From assembly GCA_047921215.1 (NCBI GenBank), contig JBLRWO010000011.1, positions 1 through 64,000 of the forward strand: 64,000 nucleotides of DNA. Reading direction: 5' to 3'. The stretch is from RECM01 sp047921215 (GTDB lineage Bacteria > Bacteroidota > Rhodothermia > Balneolales > Cyclonatronaceae). The position numbers and the translations under genes are program-made. A model generated the notes under the pieces. It was not told the DNA's origin and made no database searches. It was given only the letters and a program-made list of their open reading frames with translations. This document shows, one piece after another, positions 1 to 9,629 of the stretch (position 1 is the first letter of the stretch; each line of letters opens with the position of its first letter).

Positions 1-1367
1 CCCATACCGGCGGTGCGGTTCGCCCGTGTGTAATAGACTCTTGCCTGCATGAAATTACCCCGGAACATGTCGACGCGTCCCTGAAGAAAGTTAGTCAGTG
101 CCTGTTCGTTCTCGCTGCGTGCCAGATTGCTGACCTGCTCCAGGTAGTTTTCCGCCAGGTCCACATCCTTCAGGTAATCGAGGGCCAGCTCAACCTGAAG
201 GGCCAGTACCTGAAGCCTCCGGCCGTAACGGGTGTGCTGCTTTTCAATGGCTTCAATGGTACGGGATGCGGCCCGGTAGAGCGAATCGGCCCGGTTACCG
301 GTATCCAGATTGTTGTCGGTGAGGTAAGCGGCCCAGTCCATATAGAGCCGGGCGGTCTCTTCGGAGGCCATGGCGCTGATTTCGCGGTCATTACCGTCCA
401 GGTAAAAGGCGTAGGCCTGCCCGGCAAGCTCGAACTGACCGGCATTTTTCAGCCGGTTGCCCAGGCTGAAGACTGTAAGTGACCCTTCGGGACCGGATCG
501 TTCCAGGTTCCGTGCCACGACCAGTGCACGGCGGTAGAGCTGACGCTCCATCAGCAGCCAGATGAGCAGCCCCCGCATGGAACTGAAGGCTTCATTGCCG
601 GGCAGCATCGTTGAGGTGGCCTCGTCCAGTGTGATGATGGCAGCGTCATACAGATCGCGGTCGTCGTACTGAATGAGCTGCCGCTGTATGGTGGATGCGT
701 ACATCGGACTGGTCGTGAGCAGATCGACATACTCCTGCATACCGTCCTCGAAACGGCCGAGCACGAGCAGGGTACGGGCGATCTCGTTGCTGAAAAGAGA
801 AGAATTTTCAAGGTTCTTCCGTGCCTGCTGGTAAATGGAGAGAGCTTTGTCGTATTCACGCCTCCCGCTGAGCGTTTCGGCGATATAGCGGTACACCTGG
901 GGCTGATTGATATTCTGGTCGATGGTCTGTTGCCAGGTCGTAAAAGCGTTTTCCGTATCGCCCGCCATATGGTAGATTTCGCCGAGGCGCACCTGTGTGA
1001 CAATATCACCGGGAATTCTCCGGAGGCGGTCACGGGTAATTTCCACGGCTTCATCAAACCGTTTCAGGCTCACCAGCGAGGTCACCGCCCGGTCGTAGAC
1101 GGGATGGGAATCCGGATTCTGCCGCAGCAGACGCGAAAAAATCTGATAGGCCTCCTCATACTGTCCGTTCCGGAGATAGTCGTTCGCAATCAGAAAATCG
1201 TCGCCCCGCTGGGAATGGGCATTCTCCGGAAAGATGATAAGGCTGAAAAACAGGAAAAGCAGTGCAAATGCAACAGGGAGTGCACCTGAACCCCCGGTAA
1301 CACGGGTTGTGGTATTGATTTTCCGGTCATGAGTTTTGTTCATGTATGTCACACCGTTCTGTTTCAT
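1..1367 (-). CDS. TPR-repeat exported protein, 3' end outside window
   Basis: The minus-strand frame stays open from an ATG at 1367 to the window edge, about 455 codons, so the C-terminus is missing. An alternative ATG lies at 1343; neither has a clear ribosome binding site. The N-terminus has a polar stretch, then a hydrophobic segment (about residues 31-46) ending before AHSQ, which reads as a signal peptide. The rest is alpha-helical with repeated TPR-like units (for example NGQYEEAYQIFSRLLRQNP and REYDKALSIYQQA). TPR proteins are protein-binding scaffolds; no catalytic motif is visible. It is probably periplasmic. The partner is unknown. It runs in the same direction as maf but is separated from it by 134 bp. 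Confidence 0.8.
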   Translation of the reverse strand, partial: MKQNGVTYMNKTHDRKINTTTRVTGGSGALPVAFALLFLFFSLIIFPENAHSQRGDDFLIANDYLRNGQYEEAYQIFSRLLRQNPDSHPVYDRAVTSLVSLKRFDEAVEITRDRLRRIPGDIVTQVRLGEIYHMAGDTENAFTTWQQTIDQNINQPQVYRYIAETLSGRREYDKALSIYQQARKNLENSSLFSNEIARTLLVLGRFEDGMQEYVDLLTTSPMYASTIQRQLIQYDDRDLYDAAIITLDEATSTMLPGNEAFSSMRGLLIWLLMERQLYRRALVVARNLERSGPEGSLTVFSLGNRLKNAGQFELAGQAYAFYLDGNDREISAMASEETARLYMDWAAYLTDNNLDTGNRADSLYRAASRTIEAIEKQHTRYGRRLQVLALQVELALDYLKDVDLAENYLEQVSNLARSENEQALTNFLQGRVDMFRGNFMQARVYYTRANRTAGM

Positions 1368-1433
1368 TTCTAAAGTTCAAAAAAAATATCAACAATTAAC
1401 ACAAAATCGCATTTTACAAACCTCACGTTACAA

Positions 1434-1518
1434 GTCTGATGTCTGTTGTCTCAGGTCTATTTGTCCTTTAGCATGACGTTGTCCGGGTGTCTCACTACTC
1501 ACTACTCCGTACTCACCA
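1434..1518. repeat. Heptamer-like low-complexity tract at the maf stop codon
   Basis: On the maf strand the sequence running out of the stop codon reads GTAGTGA-GTAGTGAG. It is followed further on by short GTCTG/GTCTC-type units (plus strand 1434-1457). The tract overlaps the last codons of maf. Similar 7-nt tracts occur at five other places in this window. Confidence 0.6.
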
Positions 1519-2164
1519 CCCCGGCTGCGAATGTCTGCATCTCACGGTAAAACCGGTTCAGGGGGAAACCTACCACATTGTAGTAATCTCCATCAATGCG
1601 TTCCACGAACAGGGCTCCGAGGTCGTCCTGGATCCCGTAGGCGCCGGCCTTGTCCATGGGACTGCCGCCCGCCACGTATCCCGCTATCTCGGCGTCGGAG
1701 AGTTCACTGAAGGTAACGTAGGTGCGTTCGAAAAAAGTTCGTGACTCGAAAGGGGGGGCGGCGGGTGCAGGGCTGTTGCGCCGGTCCCGGTCGATCATCA
1801 CCAGGCTGACTCCGGTGTACACGGTATGGGTTCGTCCGCTGAGAAGCCGGAGCAGGCGGTGTGCATCGGCGGCATCCACCGGCTTGCCGAGGATTTTCCC
1901 TGCGAGCACTACTATCGTATCTGCCCCGATTATCAGGATTTTGGAAGAATCTGCCGGGAATCCGGCCACGTCAGTCTCATCCATCACACGCCTGGCTACC
2001 TCCGTTGCTTTTTCATGGGCAAGTTCACAGACCAGGACCTCCGGATCGGTTGTACCGTTGTGGTCCTCGTCGGTGTGGGCGGGGATGACCTCAAACTTCA
2101 GGTTGATCTGCTGCAACAGCTGCCGTCGCCTTGGGCTTTGAGATGCGAGAATAATACGTGTCAA
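1502..2164 (-). CDS. maf: Maf family nucleotide pyrophosphatase (dTTP/UTP type)
   Basis: 220 residues, normal length for Maf. The family hydrolyses nucleoside triphosphates, often non-canonical or methylated ones, to the monophosphate and pyrophosphate in the cytoplasm (house-cleaning). Visible signatures are the N-terminal SQSPRRRQLL loop, GADTIVV about a third of the way in, ILGKP, and DKAGAYGIQ, as in the YhdE-type dTTP/UTPase branch. The start is TTG at 2164, chosen because it places the ILASQSPRR motif at the usual distance from the N-terminus; no ATG fits. The gene ends inside a heptamer-like tract. It diverges from the DUF3098 gene across a 343-bp gap. Confidence 0.92.
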   Translation of the reverse strand: MTRIILASQSPRRRQLLQQINLKFEVIPAHTDEDHNGTTDPEVLVCELAHEKATEVARRVMDETDVAGFPADSSKILIIGADTIVVLAGKILGKPVDAADAHRLLRLLSGRTHTVYTGVSLVMIDRDRRNSPAPAAPPFESRTFFERTYVTFSELSDAEIAGYVAGGSPMDKAGAYGIQDDLGALFVERIDGDYYNVVGFPLNRFYREMQTFAAGVVSTE

Positions 2165-2507
2165 TGTTTTTTGAAGGTGTTGGTAGATATTGCAGTGGAA
2201 ATTTCCGGATCTACGATGAGCTGCAAATATACAATTTCCCGGCCGTGATGACGAGTGCCGGACATGACGCCTGCCATTTAAGATATCCTTCAGTAGTCAG
2301 ATCCGGGATTGCTGATGCGTTATAGCGCCCGAAAGCGTATTCTTTCTCCAGGAATGGGGCACTTGAAATGTTATTCTGCCCAGTTTCTTTACTTCACAAA
2401 TGCGCATTCCCTATATTCCCGTTTTCTGATCACGGATAGATTCCGCCAAACCGATCAGCTTCAATTTCCCGATTTATCAATCTCAAACAAACACATCACA
2501 ATTTGCC
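2165..2507. other. Intergenic region between divergent maf and DUF3098 genes
   Basis: This 343-bp gap must hold promoters for both flanking genes. I see no convincing promoter consensus, no RNA gene and no strong palindrome. Confidence 0.5.
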
Positions 2508-2786
2508 ATGGCCAAACAGCAGATCAAAAAGAGCAGACGCAGAAAACCGACGGTGGAGCAGCAACCGATGCTTTTCGATACTTCCAATTATATCTGGATG
2601 GCGGCCGGGGTCGGACTCATCCTGCTGGGCTTCCTGATTATGTACCTGGAGAGCGAGGTGCGCGGGTTCTGGTCGCTGTACGTGTCGCCGGTTGTAGTGC
2701 TGGCGGGGTTCGGCGTTGTGGCCTACAGCATCATGAAGAAGCGCAGTTATTCGGATACTGAAACGGAACCATCCACGGCTGAATAA
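2508..2786 (+). CDS. DUF3098 small membrane protein
   Basis: 92 residues: a basic N-terminus (KKSRRRK), then two transmembrane segments at about residues 28-47 and 56-75, then a polar tail. This matches DUF3098, a small inner-membrane family of Bacteroidota-type genomes that often sits near ftsX; no ftsX is present here. Function is unknown. It begins with ATG and is followed after 12 bp by the DUF92 gene, so the two are probably co-transcribed with the symporter beyond. Confidence 0.8.
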   Translation: MAKQQIKKSRRRKPTVEQQPMLFDTSNYIWMAAGVGLILLGFLIMYLESEVRGFWSLYVSPVVVLAGFGVVAYSIMKKRSYSDTETEPSTAE

Positions 2787-2798
2787 ACCGGGAGCACG

Positions 2799-3635
2799 GT
2801 GACCGACAGGAAACTAAATTTTGTTTTTCAGTTCATCCTCGTTGTTCTGTTTGTGCTGGTTGCAAACCCGTTCGACAAGGTGCAGATCCTGTTCGGTCTG
2901 GTGCTGGCGTGGATTGTTGCCCGGGTCGTATTCCTGAACAAGTGGCTGAGTCTCGACGGAGTATGGGCTGCAACCATTGTCGGAACGGTTGCTCTGGGGA
3001 TCGGCGGTACGGAGCCCACCGTCATTTTGCTGGTGTTTTTCATCAGCAGTAACATTCTGGCCGTGCTGCTTACCACCAGGGATTCCGGAACGAGCCCGCG
3101 CGAGCTTCGAGAGCGCCGCAATGGTATTCAGGTGTGGAGCAATGCGTTCTGGTTTGTGCTGTTCATCATCCTGAGTTACCTGTTCCACTCCGAGCAGCTC
3201 TACCTGATGGCTGTGGCCGGTATCGCCGTGGCCACCTCCGATACCTGGGCCACGCTTTTCGGCATCCGCCTGGCCCCTAACAGTACCCGCATCATCACCA
3301 CCTGGAAGAAAGCGGAGGCGGGCAGTGAGGGGGGCATCAGTCTGCCGGGCACATTCGCGGCGCTGCTGGGCGCGGTACTCATCGGGTTTGTATTGCTGCT
3401 GTTCCCGCGCGAAAACCGCTATGCCGCCCTGATCGCGGTGATTACAGGCGGGTTTTCAGGTTGTATGGTGGATTCCTATCTTGGTGCGGCTTTTCAAAGC
3501 CGTAACCGCTTTTTCAGTGTGGGAAGGAACACCTCCTGGCCCATCGGCAACGATATGGTAAACTGGCTCTCGACCGGGGCCGGCGCCGTGATCTGTCTCA
3601 TCCTCTACACGATTCTCGATTATGTCCTGGTATAG
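2799..3635 (+). CDS. DUF92 (TMEM19-like) membrane protein
   Basis: 278 residues, very hydrophobic, with about seven predicted membrane segments. The conserved block ATSDTWATLFG near residue 145 and the GGISLPGTFAALLGA block near residue 185 are typical of DUF92/TMEM19. Some relatives are linked to phytyl-phosphate kinase (VTE6) activity, but that function cannot be assigned here. The start is GTG at 2799. The 3' end overlaps the next gene by 14 bp, implying translational coupling. Confidence 0.85.
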   Translation: MTDRKLNFVFQFILVVLFVLVANPFDKVQILFGLVLAWIVARVVFLNKWLSLDGVWAATIVGTVALGIGGTEPTVILLVFFISSNILAVLLTTRDSGTSPRELRERRNGIQVWSNAFWFVLFIILSYLFHSEQLYLMAVAGIAVATSDTWATLFGIRLAPNSTRIITTWKKAEAGSEGGISLPGTFAALLGAVLIGFVLLLFPRENRYAALIAVITGGFSGCMVDSYLGAAFQSRNRFFSVGRNTSWPIGNDMVNWLSTGAGAVICLILYTILDYVLV

Positions 3636-4923
3636 AAAACTTCACTGGCAAATTCTGATCGGCCTTTTTCTCGGCCTCATCTGGGGCCTGATCGCCTCAC
3701 AGACCGGTATGGCCGGTTTTACGCTGGCCTGGATCAAGCCTTTTGGAACCATATTCGTGAACCTGCTCAAACTGATCGCCATCCCGCTGGTGCTGGCATC
3801 GCTGGTGGTAGGGGTTGCCAAGCTGAACGACATCACCAAACTTTCGAGGATGGGTGGCAAAACCATCATAATCTATCTGATCACTTCCGTTTTTGCCATC
3901 ACAATCGGCCTTACCGTGGTGAATATAATGAAACCCGGTAAAGCCCTGCCCGTGGAAACCCGCGAAGAGCTGATGATGAGCTACCGGGACAATGTAGGAG
4001 ACAGGGGTGAGGCGGCCGGACGGGTTCTGGAACGCGGGCCGCTGCAGCCGCTGGTCGACATTTTTCCGGAGAATTTTGTGGATGCCGCATCCGACAATTC
4101 CAATATGCTACAGGTAGTGTTCATCGCCATCTTTCTCGGTATCGGCATCATTCAGATCGAAAAGCAGAAAGGGGAGGTACTTGTCAATTTCTTTGACGCG
4201 TTCAATGATGTGATCATCCGCATTGTGGATTTCATCATGTTGGCGGCACCCTACGGCGTGTTTGCTCTGCTGGCGACGGTGATTGTAGAACTGGCCGGCG
4301 ATGACCTCGGCCGTGCCCTCGAGCTGCTGGCCGCCCTCGGCTGGTACTGCCTGGCGGTCGTGATCGGACTTCTGCTGCATGTATCGATCGTATACACCAC
4401 GCTTTTTAAAATCTACAGCCAGATGAAGTTCTGGGATTTCATCCGCGGTATCCGTCCGGCTATCCTGCTGGGGTTCAGCACCAGCTCCAGCGCGGCCACC
4501 CTCCCGGTTACCATGGAGCGTGTTGAGAAAAACCTGGGGGTGCATGAGGAGGTGGCCAGTTTCGTGCTGCCGGTGGGCGCCACCATCAACATGGACGGTA
4601 CAAGTCTCTACCAGGCCGTGGCCGCGGTGTTCATCGCCCAGGCGGTGGGCATGGACCTGACCATCGCACAGCAGCTCACCATCGTACTCACAGCCACGCT
4701 GGCATCGATCGGTGCTGCCGGTGTTCCGGGCGCGGGCATCATCATGCTGGTAATCGTGCTGCAGGCTGTGGATGTACCCGTTGAAGGCATTGCCCTGATC
4801 CTGGGCGTAGACCGGCTGCTCGACATGATCCGGACTGCCGTGAACATTACCGGCGATGCGGCCGTATCGGTGGCTGTTGCCAGTTCCGAGAACAAACTGG
4901 TGATGGGCAATTACGACGAGTGA
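3622..4923 (+). CDS. Dicarboxylate/amino acid:cation symporter (DAACS family)
   Basis: 433 residues, usual length for the GltP/DctA family, which imports glutamate, aspartate or C4-dicarboxylates with Na+ or H+ across the inner membrane. The serine-rich hairpin motif (TSSSAATLPVTM, near residue 292) and the cation/substrate motif INMDGTSLY (near residue 318) are intact, followed by GAAGVPGAGI. An extra hydrophilic loop near residues 110-150 is typical of the family's variable region. It overlaps the DUF92 gene by 14 bp and is the last gene of this short operon. Confidence 0.93.
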   Translation: MSWYRKLHWQILIGLFLGLIWGLIASQTGMAGFTLAWIKPFGTIFVNLLKLIAIPLVLASLVVGVAKLNDITKLSRMGGKTIIIYLITSVFAITIGLTVVNIMKPGKALPVETREELMMSYRDNVGDRGEAAGRVLERGPLQPLVDIFPENFVDAASDNSNMLQVVFIAIFLGIGIIQIEKQKGEVLVNFFDAFNDVIIRIVDFIMLAAPYGVFALLATVIVELAGDDLGRALELLAALGWYCLAVVIGLLLHVSIVYTTLFKIYSQMKFWDFIRGIRPAILLGFSTSSSAATLPVTMERVEKNLGVHEEVASFVLPVGATINMDGTSLYQAVAAVFIAQAVGMDLTIAQQLTIVLTATLASIGAAGVPGAGIIMLVIVLQAVDVPVEGIALILGVDRLLDMIRTAVNITGDAAVSVAVASSENKLVMGNYDE

Positions 4924-5271
4924 GGGGTTAAACACGGGGAATCCGGCCTGACAGAATACCCCTATGATTCCATTTACGGGTAACACTCCCTGAACATTCC
5001 GGACAACATCGGCTTTGGATTCGCGTAGTATATCCGGCAGGTCCCTGCAACATCCCGGCCGCTTCGCAATTAAAAGCTGCAATACTATTAAAACAGGTTA
5101 ATACCGTATTTTGTGTTGTCGATATCATCCCGCGGAATAAACGATTCGGCAGGATAGTACGGCGCCGCCAGAAGCCGTGCCGGTGCTGTTTGGAAACACC
5201 GTACTCGGAAACGGAAAAACTGATACGGCAAAAGGAACGCCGGCAATCCTTTATCGCATTTACAGACGAAT
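4924..5271. other. Intergenic region, no feature recognised
   Basis: 348 bp between two same-strand genes. Minus-strand reading frames here show no recognisable protein signature. No clear terminator or operator was seen. Confidence 0.5.
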
Positions 5272-6171
5272 ATGTACACACTTACAATAATCCTGATGAT
5301 GTTCCTTTCCCACGTCAGTTCACCGGATGAGCGCGGTGCGGAGGAGAAACCGGCAGAGGTCAAATTCGAGTTACTGCTCTCCGATGCAGTCCGGGCATTC
5401 TATCACGCCGACTGGGCATACTCCGACAGCCTGCTGGTGGAGCTCACCGGGATGCAGCCCAATGACGCCCGCGTCCATTTTTTCCGGTCCATGATACCGT
5501 TCTGGTCCTATTTTTTCGGTGGCAACGATGCGGAGCATGCCGGTCGGTTCCTGGAGCTGTCGGAGCGTGCCATCATGGCGAGCGAGAAACGGCTCAAAAA
5601 TGCCCCGTCCGACACGAGCATGGTGCTGCTTCTGAGCGGGCTCTACGGCTACCGGAGCCTGGTGGCAGCCGACCAAAAGGAGTACAGAACCGCAATCCGC
5701 AGCGGCATGACAGGCTTCACCTACACCCGGCAGCTTTTATCGCTGAACACAGACGATCCCAACGCGTTGCTCGGCCGGGGGGTGTTCGACTACATGACCG
5801 GCTCCGTTCCCCGCGAACTACGCTGGATGACCAATATGTTCGGGCTCAGCGGCAGCAAGGAGGAGGGGTTCAGGCGCCTGGAGGAGGCGGCCGCCAGCAA
5901 CAGTTATGTAAGCAACGACGCCCGCATGTTTCTATGCTACCTGTACGACCGCGACGAACGCTACCATGACGCGCTCCGCGTGAGTAGAACCCTGACCGGT
6001 GATTTTCCCGAAAATGCCATCTTCCGCTACTATTACGCTCATTCGCTAGAGAAGACCGGCGATGTTGCCGGGGCGATCGATTCGTATAAGATGGTGTTGG
6101 ATATGCAAAATCCGGAGCTGGAAAGCCTGAGGGAAAAAGCGAGTGACAGGATAGTTGAGCTCGGGAATTAG
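5272..6171 (+). CDS. TPR-like exported protein of unknown function
   Basis: 299 residues starting with a short hydrophobic signal-like segment (YTLTIILMMFLSHVSS). The body is helical with TPR-like periodicity: an N-terminal pair near residues 35-75, and a C-terminal unit containing YDRDERYHDALRVSRTL followed by AGAIDSYKMVL. A central block (LLGRGVFDYMTGSVPRELRW) resembles uncharacterised Bacteroidota TPR proteins. The likely role is periplasmic protein-protein interaction; nothing more specific can be said. The gene converges on the secreted nuclease gene, with a 133-bp repeat array in between. Confidence 0.75.
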   Translation: MYTLTIILMMFLSHVSSPDERGAEEKPAEVKFELLLSDAVRAFYHADWAYSDSLLVELTGMQPNDARVHFFRSMIPFWSYFFGGNDAEHAGRFLELSERAIMASEKRLKNAPSDTSMVLLLSGLYGYRSLVAADQKEYRTAIRSGMTGFTYTRQLLSLNTDDPNALLGRGVFDYMTGSVPRELRWMTNMFGLSGSKEEGFRRLEEAAASNSYVSNDARMFLCYLYDRDERYHDALRVSRTLTGDFPENAIFRYYYAHSLEKTGDVAGAIDSYKMVLDMQNPELESLREKASDRIVELGN

Positions 6172-6180
6172 TAAGCAAGC

Positions 6181-6513
6181 AGATCGCAAATCGCCGGGTC
6201 GTTACGTCTTAAGAATCGGATATCAGAAGTCGTGATCCCGGTCAAATCCTGATCCATTTGACGTAGCGATTCATAAGACGTACCGATTTTCCGACGTAGC
6301 GAAGTTCTCAAACAGATCGCAAATCGCCGGGTCGCTACGTCTTAAGAATCGTATATCAAAAGTTGTGATCCCGGTCAAATCCTGATCCATTTGACGTAGC
6401 GATTCATAAGACGTACCGACGTACCGACGTAGCGATGTTCCCCACCAGATCGCATATCGCCGGGTCGCTACGTCTCAAGAATCGTATATCAATAAGTCGC
6501 GATCCCGGACAAA
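6181..6513. repeat. 133-bp tandem repeat, 2.5 copies, with nested inverted repeats
   Basis: Copies begin at 6181, 6314 and 6447, an exact 133-bp spacing; the third is truncated near 6513. In copy 2 a 21-nt arm at 6331-6351 pairs with 6400-6420 (19 of 21 positions complementary). Inside that loop, GTCAAAT at 6374-6380 pairs perfectly with ATTTGAC at 6389-6395. Copy 1 has the same plan at 6198-6218 and 6267-6287. The array fills the gap between two convergent genes, so it could act as a bidirectional terminator, though it lacks T-tracts. Confidence 0.92.
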
Positions 6514-6520
6514 ACAGGAT

Positions 6521-9283
6521 TCACTTCACAAACGCCATTTTACCCGTCAGCATTCTTCCATCTCCCAGTACAAGATGGTATAAGTAGATACCGCTCGCCA
6601 GGCCGCCTGCATCGAAACGTACAGTATGGCTGCCCGGACTGTACCTGGCTCCGTCGGTGAGCACCGCCACTCGGCGGCCGGTGATGTCGTACACCGTAAT
6701 GCTCACATCGGCTGATTCGGGAAGGATGAACCGGATATTGGTTGAAGGGTTGAACGGGTTCGGGTAGTTGGGTTCAAGGGTGAAGGCCACAGGCAGACCG
6801 GCCTCCCCGCCGGGCACCGATACCCCGGTGCCAAAATAAAAGCGCGTCCATACCGGAAAATGATCGGAGGTGTTGTTCAGGTAATTGGAAATGTAGGAAG
6901 GATTCTCCACCCGCTGCGCCCCCTCAAGGTGGTATTGAAACAGCGGTTCGCTGATGGAGATGTGATCGATCGTGCTGGTGAAGCGGAAGGAGGTGAACCC
7001 GTTTTCGCTCAGCCGTCTGGTGACCACATCCCACGCGGCATCATCCACAAAATTCTGATACGGCGATACGGCCCCCTGCCAGGTTGCAACGGTAACATCA
7101 TCGTTGTAGTCGCCCAGGAAGATGATATTCTCGCCCGACAACGATGAATCGAAGTAGTTTTTGATCTGCGAGGAGGCATTTACACGGCGCTCGTAGTCCT
7201 CGCCGGTCGCGAAGGCTTTGGCATGGATGTTCACTGTGTTCAGGGTTTTGGTCTGCCCGCCGGCATCGATGTTGAACCGGAAGAGCAGGGGCAGCCGCCC
7301 CGCCCAGTCGAAAATGCTTTGACCTGCCGAAATCGGTCCGGATGTGAGTGAATCGACCGTTGCCGGCTTGAAAAGATACCCGGTTTTCTGCTCCTGGTCG
7401 AAACCGGCCAGGAAGCCACGGTACTCGTCCAGATCATTGGCAAGCCGCTGAAACTGCGCGGGGCTTGAAATCTCCTGGAAGGCATACACATCCGCGTCGA
7501 TTCGACGAATGAGTGCCAGTACGTTCTGGTACTGAAGCTCCAGATCAGACGGCCCGCTGCCCGAAGATCCGAACCACTCGATATTCCAGGTTACGATGTC
7601 GAAGGTTTCGTCGCCGGACAGCTCCATGCCTTCATAGGATTCCGGTTCCATGTCGGACCGGAACCTGGGCTTGAGCTGCAGCACGCTGTTAAACCGGTCG
7701 ATGACGCCGGTAATGGATACCGGGCCGGAGCGGACGGTATCGCCCGGAATACCGGTTGCGCCATCAATGCGAAGGGTCAGGTTCGCGGTCGGGTCGCTTA
7801 TCGGGGTGTTCTGGTTCGACCCGTACACGCCGGTGCGTAAAACGGCCAGGCTGTTAACGGTTACGAGCTGTGCTTCGTAGTCATTTGTACGAATGTCGCT
7901 GAGGGTAAGCACAACGGGATCGGGCACCCGGCGATCATCAGAAAAGACCTCGAAATTGATCTCCGTATCTGTGCCCCGGGCGGCGATCTGCCTGAGATAC
8001 AATCCCGGCGTGGACCCGCCGAAGGGGTTGAACTCGGTGAGGGGCCCGTTCACGGTAATCGAATCGCCGATGGTTACTGCCACGCGAAGCGGTACATAGG
8101 TCGCGGCCAGCCCTCCGGATGCATCCTGAAAGAATACCGGCCCGTTGAATTCGCCGGCAACAGTAACCCGGCCGCCCACGGTGACCCGAGTGCCGAGCGG
8201 CAGCTCCCGGGCCAGGGCTATGGGAATGATATCGTCCTGACTGACCACATCCACCGTAACGGTAATCTCATAAACGGGCAGGGCCGGATCGTTCGAGGGT
8301 ATGGTGAGCAGGGTCTGATAGGTACCCGTTTCCCCCGTTTCAAACCGGATGCTGATGTTGGTGGTGTCATCAAAAGCCAGGCCGGCTACCGCGGGCGGGG
8401 TTAGGATGAAACGGTTATCGCCGATGGTGATGGTACCGATCTGCAGACTGTCGAGGCCTCGGTTCACAATGCCGAGGACAAGCTCCGACGGGCTGCCGGC
8501 AACGGTTACCGGCATGCTCACGGTGCCGCCCGGCTGCAGGGTGGCCATGCTTTTTGCCAGGCTGATCGAAGGGTTCTCTGGGATGTCAAAATATTCAAGC
8601 ACACGGATGTTGTCGATATTGATCCGGTTTCCATCCGTTCTGACCCATCGGATGCGAACGGGCGCATCGGAATTGATGAGTGCACGGTGGAGCTCCGGTT
8701 CATCGCCAGGCACCGCCACGGCGCCGGCGGGTGTCCAGTTTCTGCCCTGATCGGTAGACAAGTACACCTGTACCTTCCCGTCGCCGTCGGCCGCGAAGCC
8801 GGTATTCGCGGCCAGGTATTCCACGTAGCCGGCCTCCGGCACATCAAACAGCATGGTGAGGCTTCCGTTCCTGATGCGCACAGAACGGTCGCCGGCCTTC
8901 CGGTCCTCGTCGCGGGTGCCGATGAGCGCATCCTCAAAAAACCAGTCGTTGCCGCCGATGCCGAGCGTGTCGGTAATGTAGGATGCGGTTTCGGGGGCAT
9001 CCTCAAAGTCTTCGAAAAATAAAACGGATGTTCCGGTTGATTGTGCAACGGAAAAAGGTGAAACTGTTTGAGCAGAAGTCCGGACAGCGGTTAATGGAAA
9101 AAATAACAGAAAAGTGAGGATAGACAGAAAAACCCTTCTGTTAAAAAGAAGCAACTGATTCTGAAACTCTGCACAGGGTGAATAGTATTCGGACCGGTAA
9201 CCGGTAATGTGCGTGCTGGGAGGTTGGAACGGCATTTGATAAAAAGGAATAGTCAGATTTTTTGTGACCCTGAACATAAGCAA
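6521..9283 (-). CDS. Secreted endonuclease/exonuclease/phosphatase-family protein with T9SS sorting domain
   Basis: 920 residues as read from ATG 9283. The signal peptide sits late (about residues 49-72, ending TSAQ), so the true start may be downstream, possibly TTG at 9154. Order of parts: beta-rich N-terminal region, a choice-of-anchor-like Ig domain (about 240-345), an OB-fold-like/DUF5689-like region (about 350-545), a catalytic EEP domain (about 560-815) with WNIEWF, QEI, NIHAKA, LGDYNDD, IDHI and SDHFPVW, then a sorting domain (about 836-920) starting NYPNPFNPSTN and ending GKMAFVK. EEP plus OB fold is the plan of extracellular nucleases, so DNA or RNA scavenging at the cell surface is likely. 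A phosphatase role is not excluded. Confidence 0.88.
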   Translation of the reverse strand: MLMFRVTKNLTIPFYQMPFQPPSTHITGYRSEYYSPCAEFQNQLLLFNRRVFLSILTFLLFFPLTAVRTSAQTVSPFSVAQSTGTSVLFFEDFEDAPETASYITDTLGIGGNDWFFEDALIGTRDEDRKAGDRSVRIRNGSLTMLFDVPEAGYVEYLAANTGFAADGDGKVQVYLSTDQGRNWTPAGAVAVPGDEPELHRALINSDAPVRIRWVRTDGNRINIDNIRVLEYFDIPENPSISLAKSMATLQPGGTVSMPVTVAGSPSELVLGIVNRGLDSLQIGTITIGDNRFILTPPAVAGLAFDDTTNISIRFETGETGTYQTLLTIPSNDPALPVYEITVTVDVVSQDDIIPIALARELPLGTRVTVGGRVTVAGEFNGPVFFQDASGGLAATYVPLRVAVTIGDSITVNGPLTEFNPFGGSTPGLYLRQIAARGTDTEINFEVFSDDRRVPDPVVLTLSDIRTNDYEAQLVTVNSLAVLRTGVYGSNQNTPISDPTANLTLRIDGATGIPGDTVRSGPVSITGVIDRFNSVLQLKPRFRSDMEPESYEGMELSGDETFDIVTWNIEWFGSSGSGPSDLELQYQNVLALIRRIDADVYAFQEISSPAQFQRLANDLDEYRGFLAGFDQEQKTGYLFKPATVDSLTSGPISAGQSIFDWAGRLPLLFRFNIDAGGQTKTLNTVNIHAKAFATGEDYERRVNASSQIKNYFDSSLSGENIIFLGDYNDDVTVATWQGAVSPYQNFVDDAAWDVVTRRLSENGFTSFRFTSTIDHISISEPLFQYHLEGAQRVENPSYISNYLNNTSDHFPVWTRFYFGTGVSVPGGEAGLPVAFTLEPNYPNPFNPSTNIRFILPESADVSITVYDITGRRVAVLTDGARYSPGSHTVRFDAGGLASGIYLYHLVLGDGRMLTGKMAFVK

Positions 9284-9629
9284 TATCCGGGATTTCTGCA
9301 GCCGGGGGTCTGTGGCATGATCAGATAAAGACGGATCCTTATATCGCCTGGCATTGCCTGTTAAAAATATGATCGTATATTATGTGGAATGCCATAAAAG
9401 CTCATTCGATATCCGGCACTTGAGGTTCAAACTTATTTACTGAAACTTCAACTGCCTGATTGTATATTTTTGGGCCCGGCATATTAAGCAATCGTTAAGA
9501 TCAGCGTTCCGACTGGTCGGTCCGTTCTGAATCCGGTATCTTGTTGCATATACAATCGGCAGAGGCGGTAACCGGTTTACCTGAATTTTAAAAAAGCGCG
9601 ATAACTATTATCTGCATTCAATATCTCTG
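9284..9629. other. Divergent promoter region between nuclease gene and secretion/uptake operon
   Basis: 346 bp, AT-rich near its centre. It must carry promoters in both directions. I could not identify a convincing promoter consensus or operator. Confidence 0.5.

Noticed and set aside
4108..5082. 324-codon minus-strand frame across the symporter gene
   Set aside because: It is antisense to a clear DAACS symporter, with no recognisable domain and His/Gln/Arg-rich composition typical of shadow frames in GC-rich genes.
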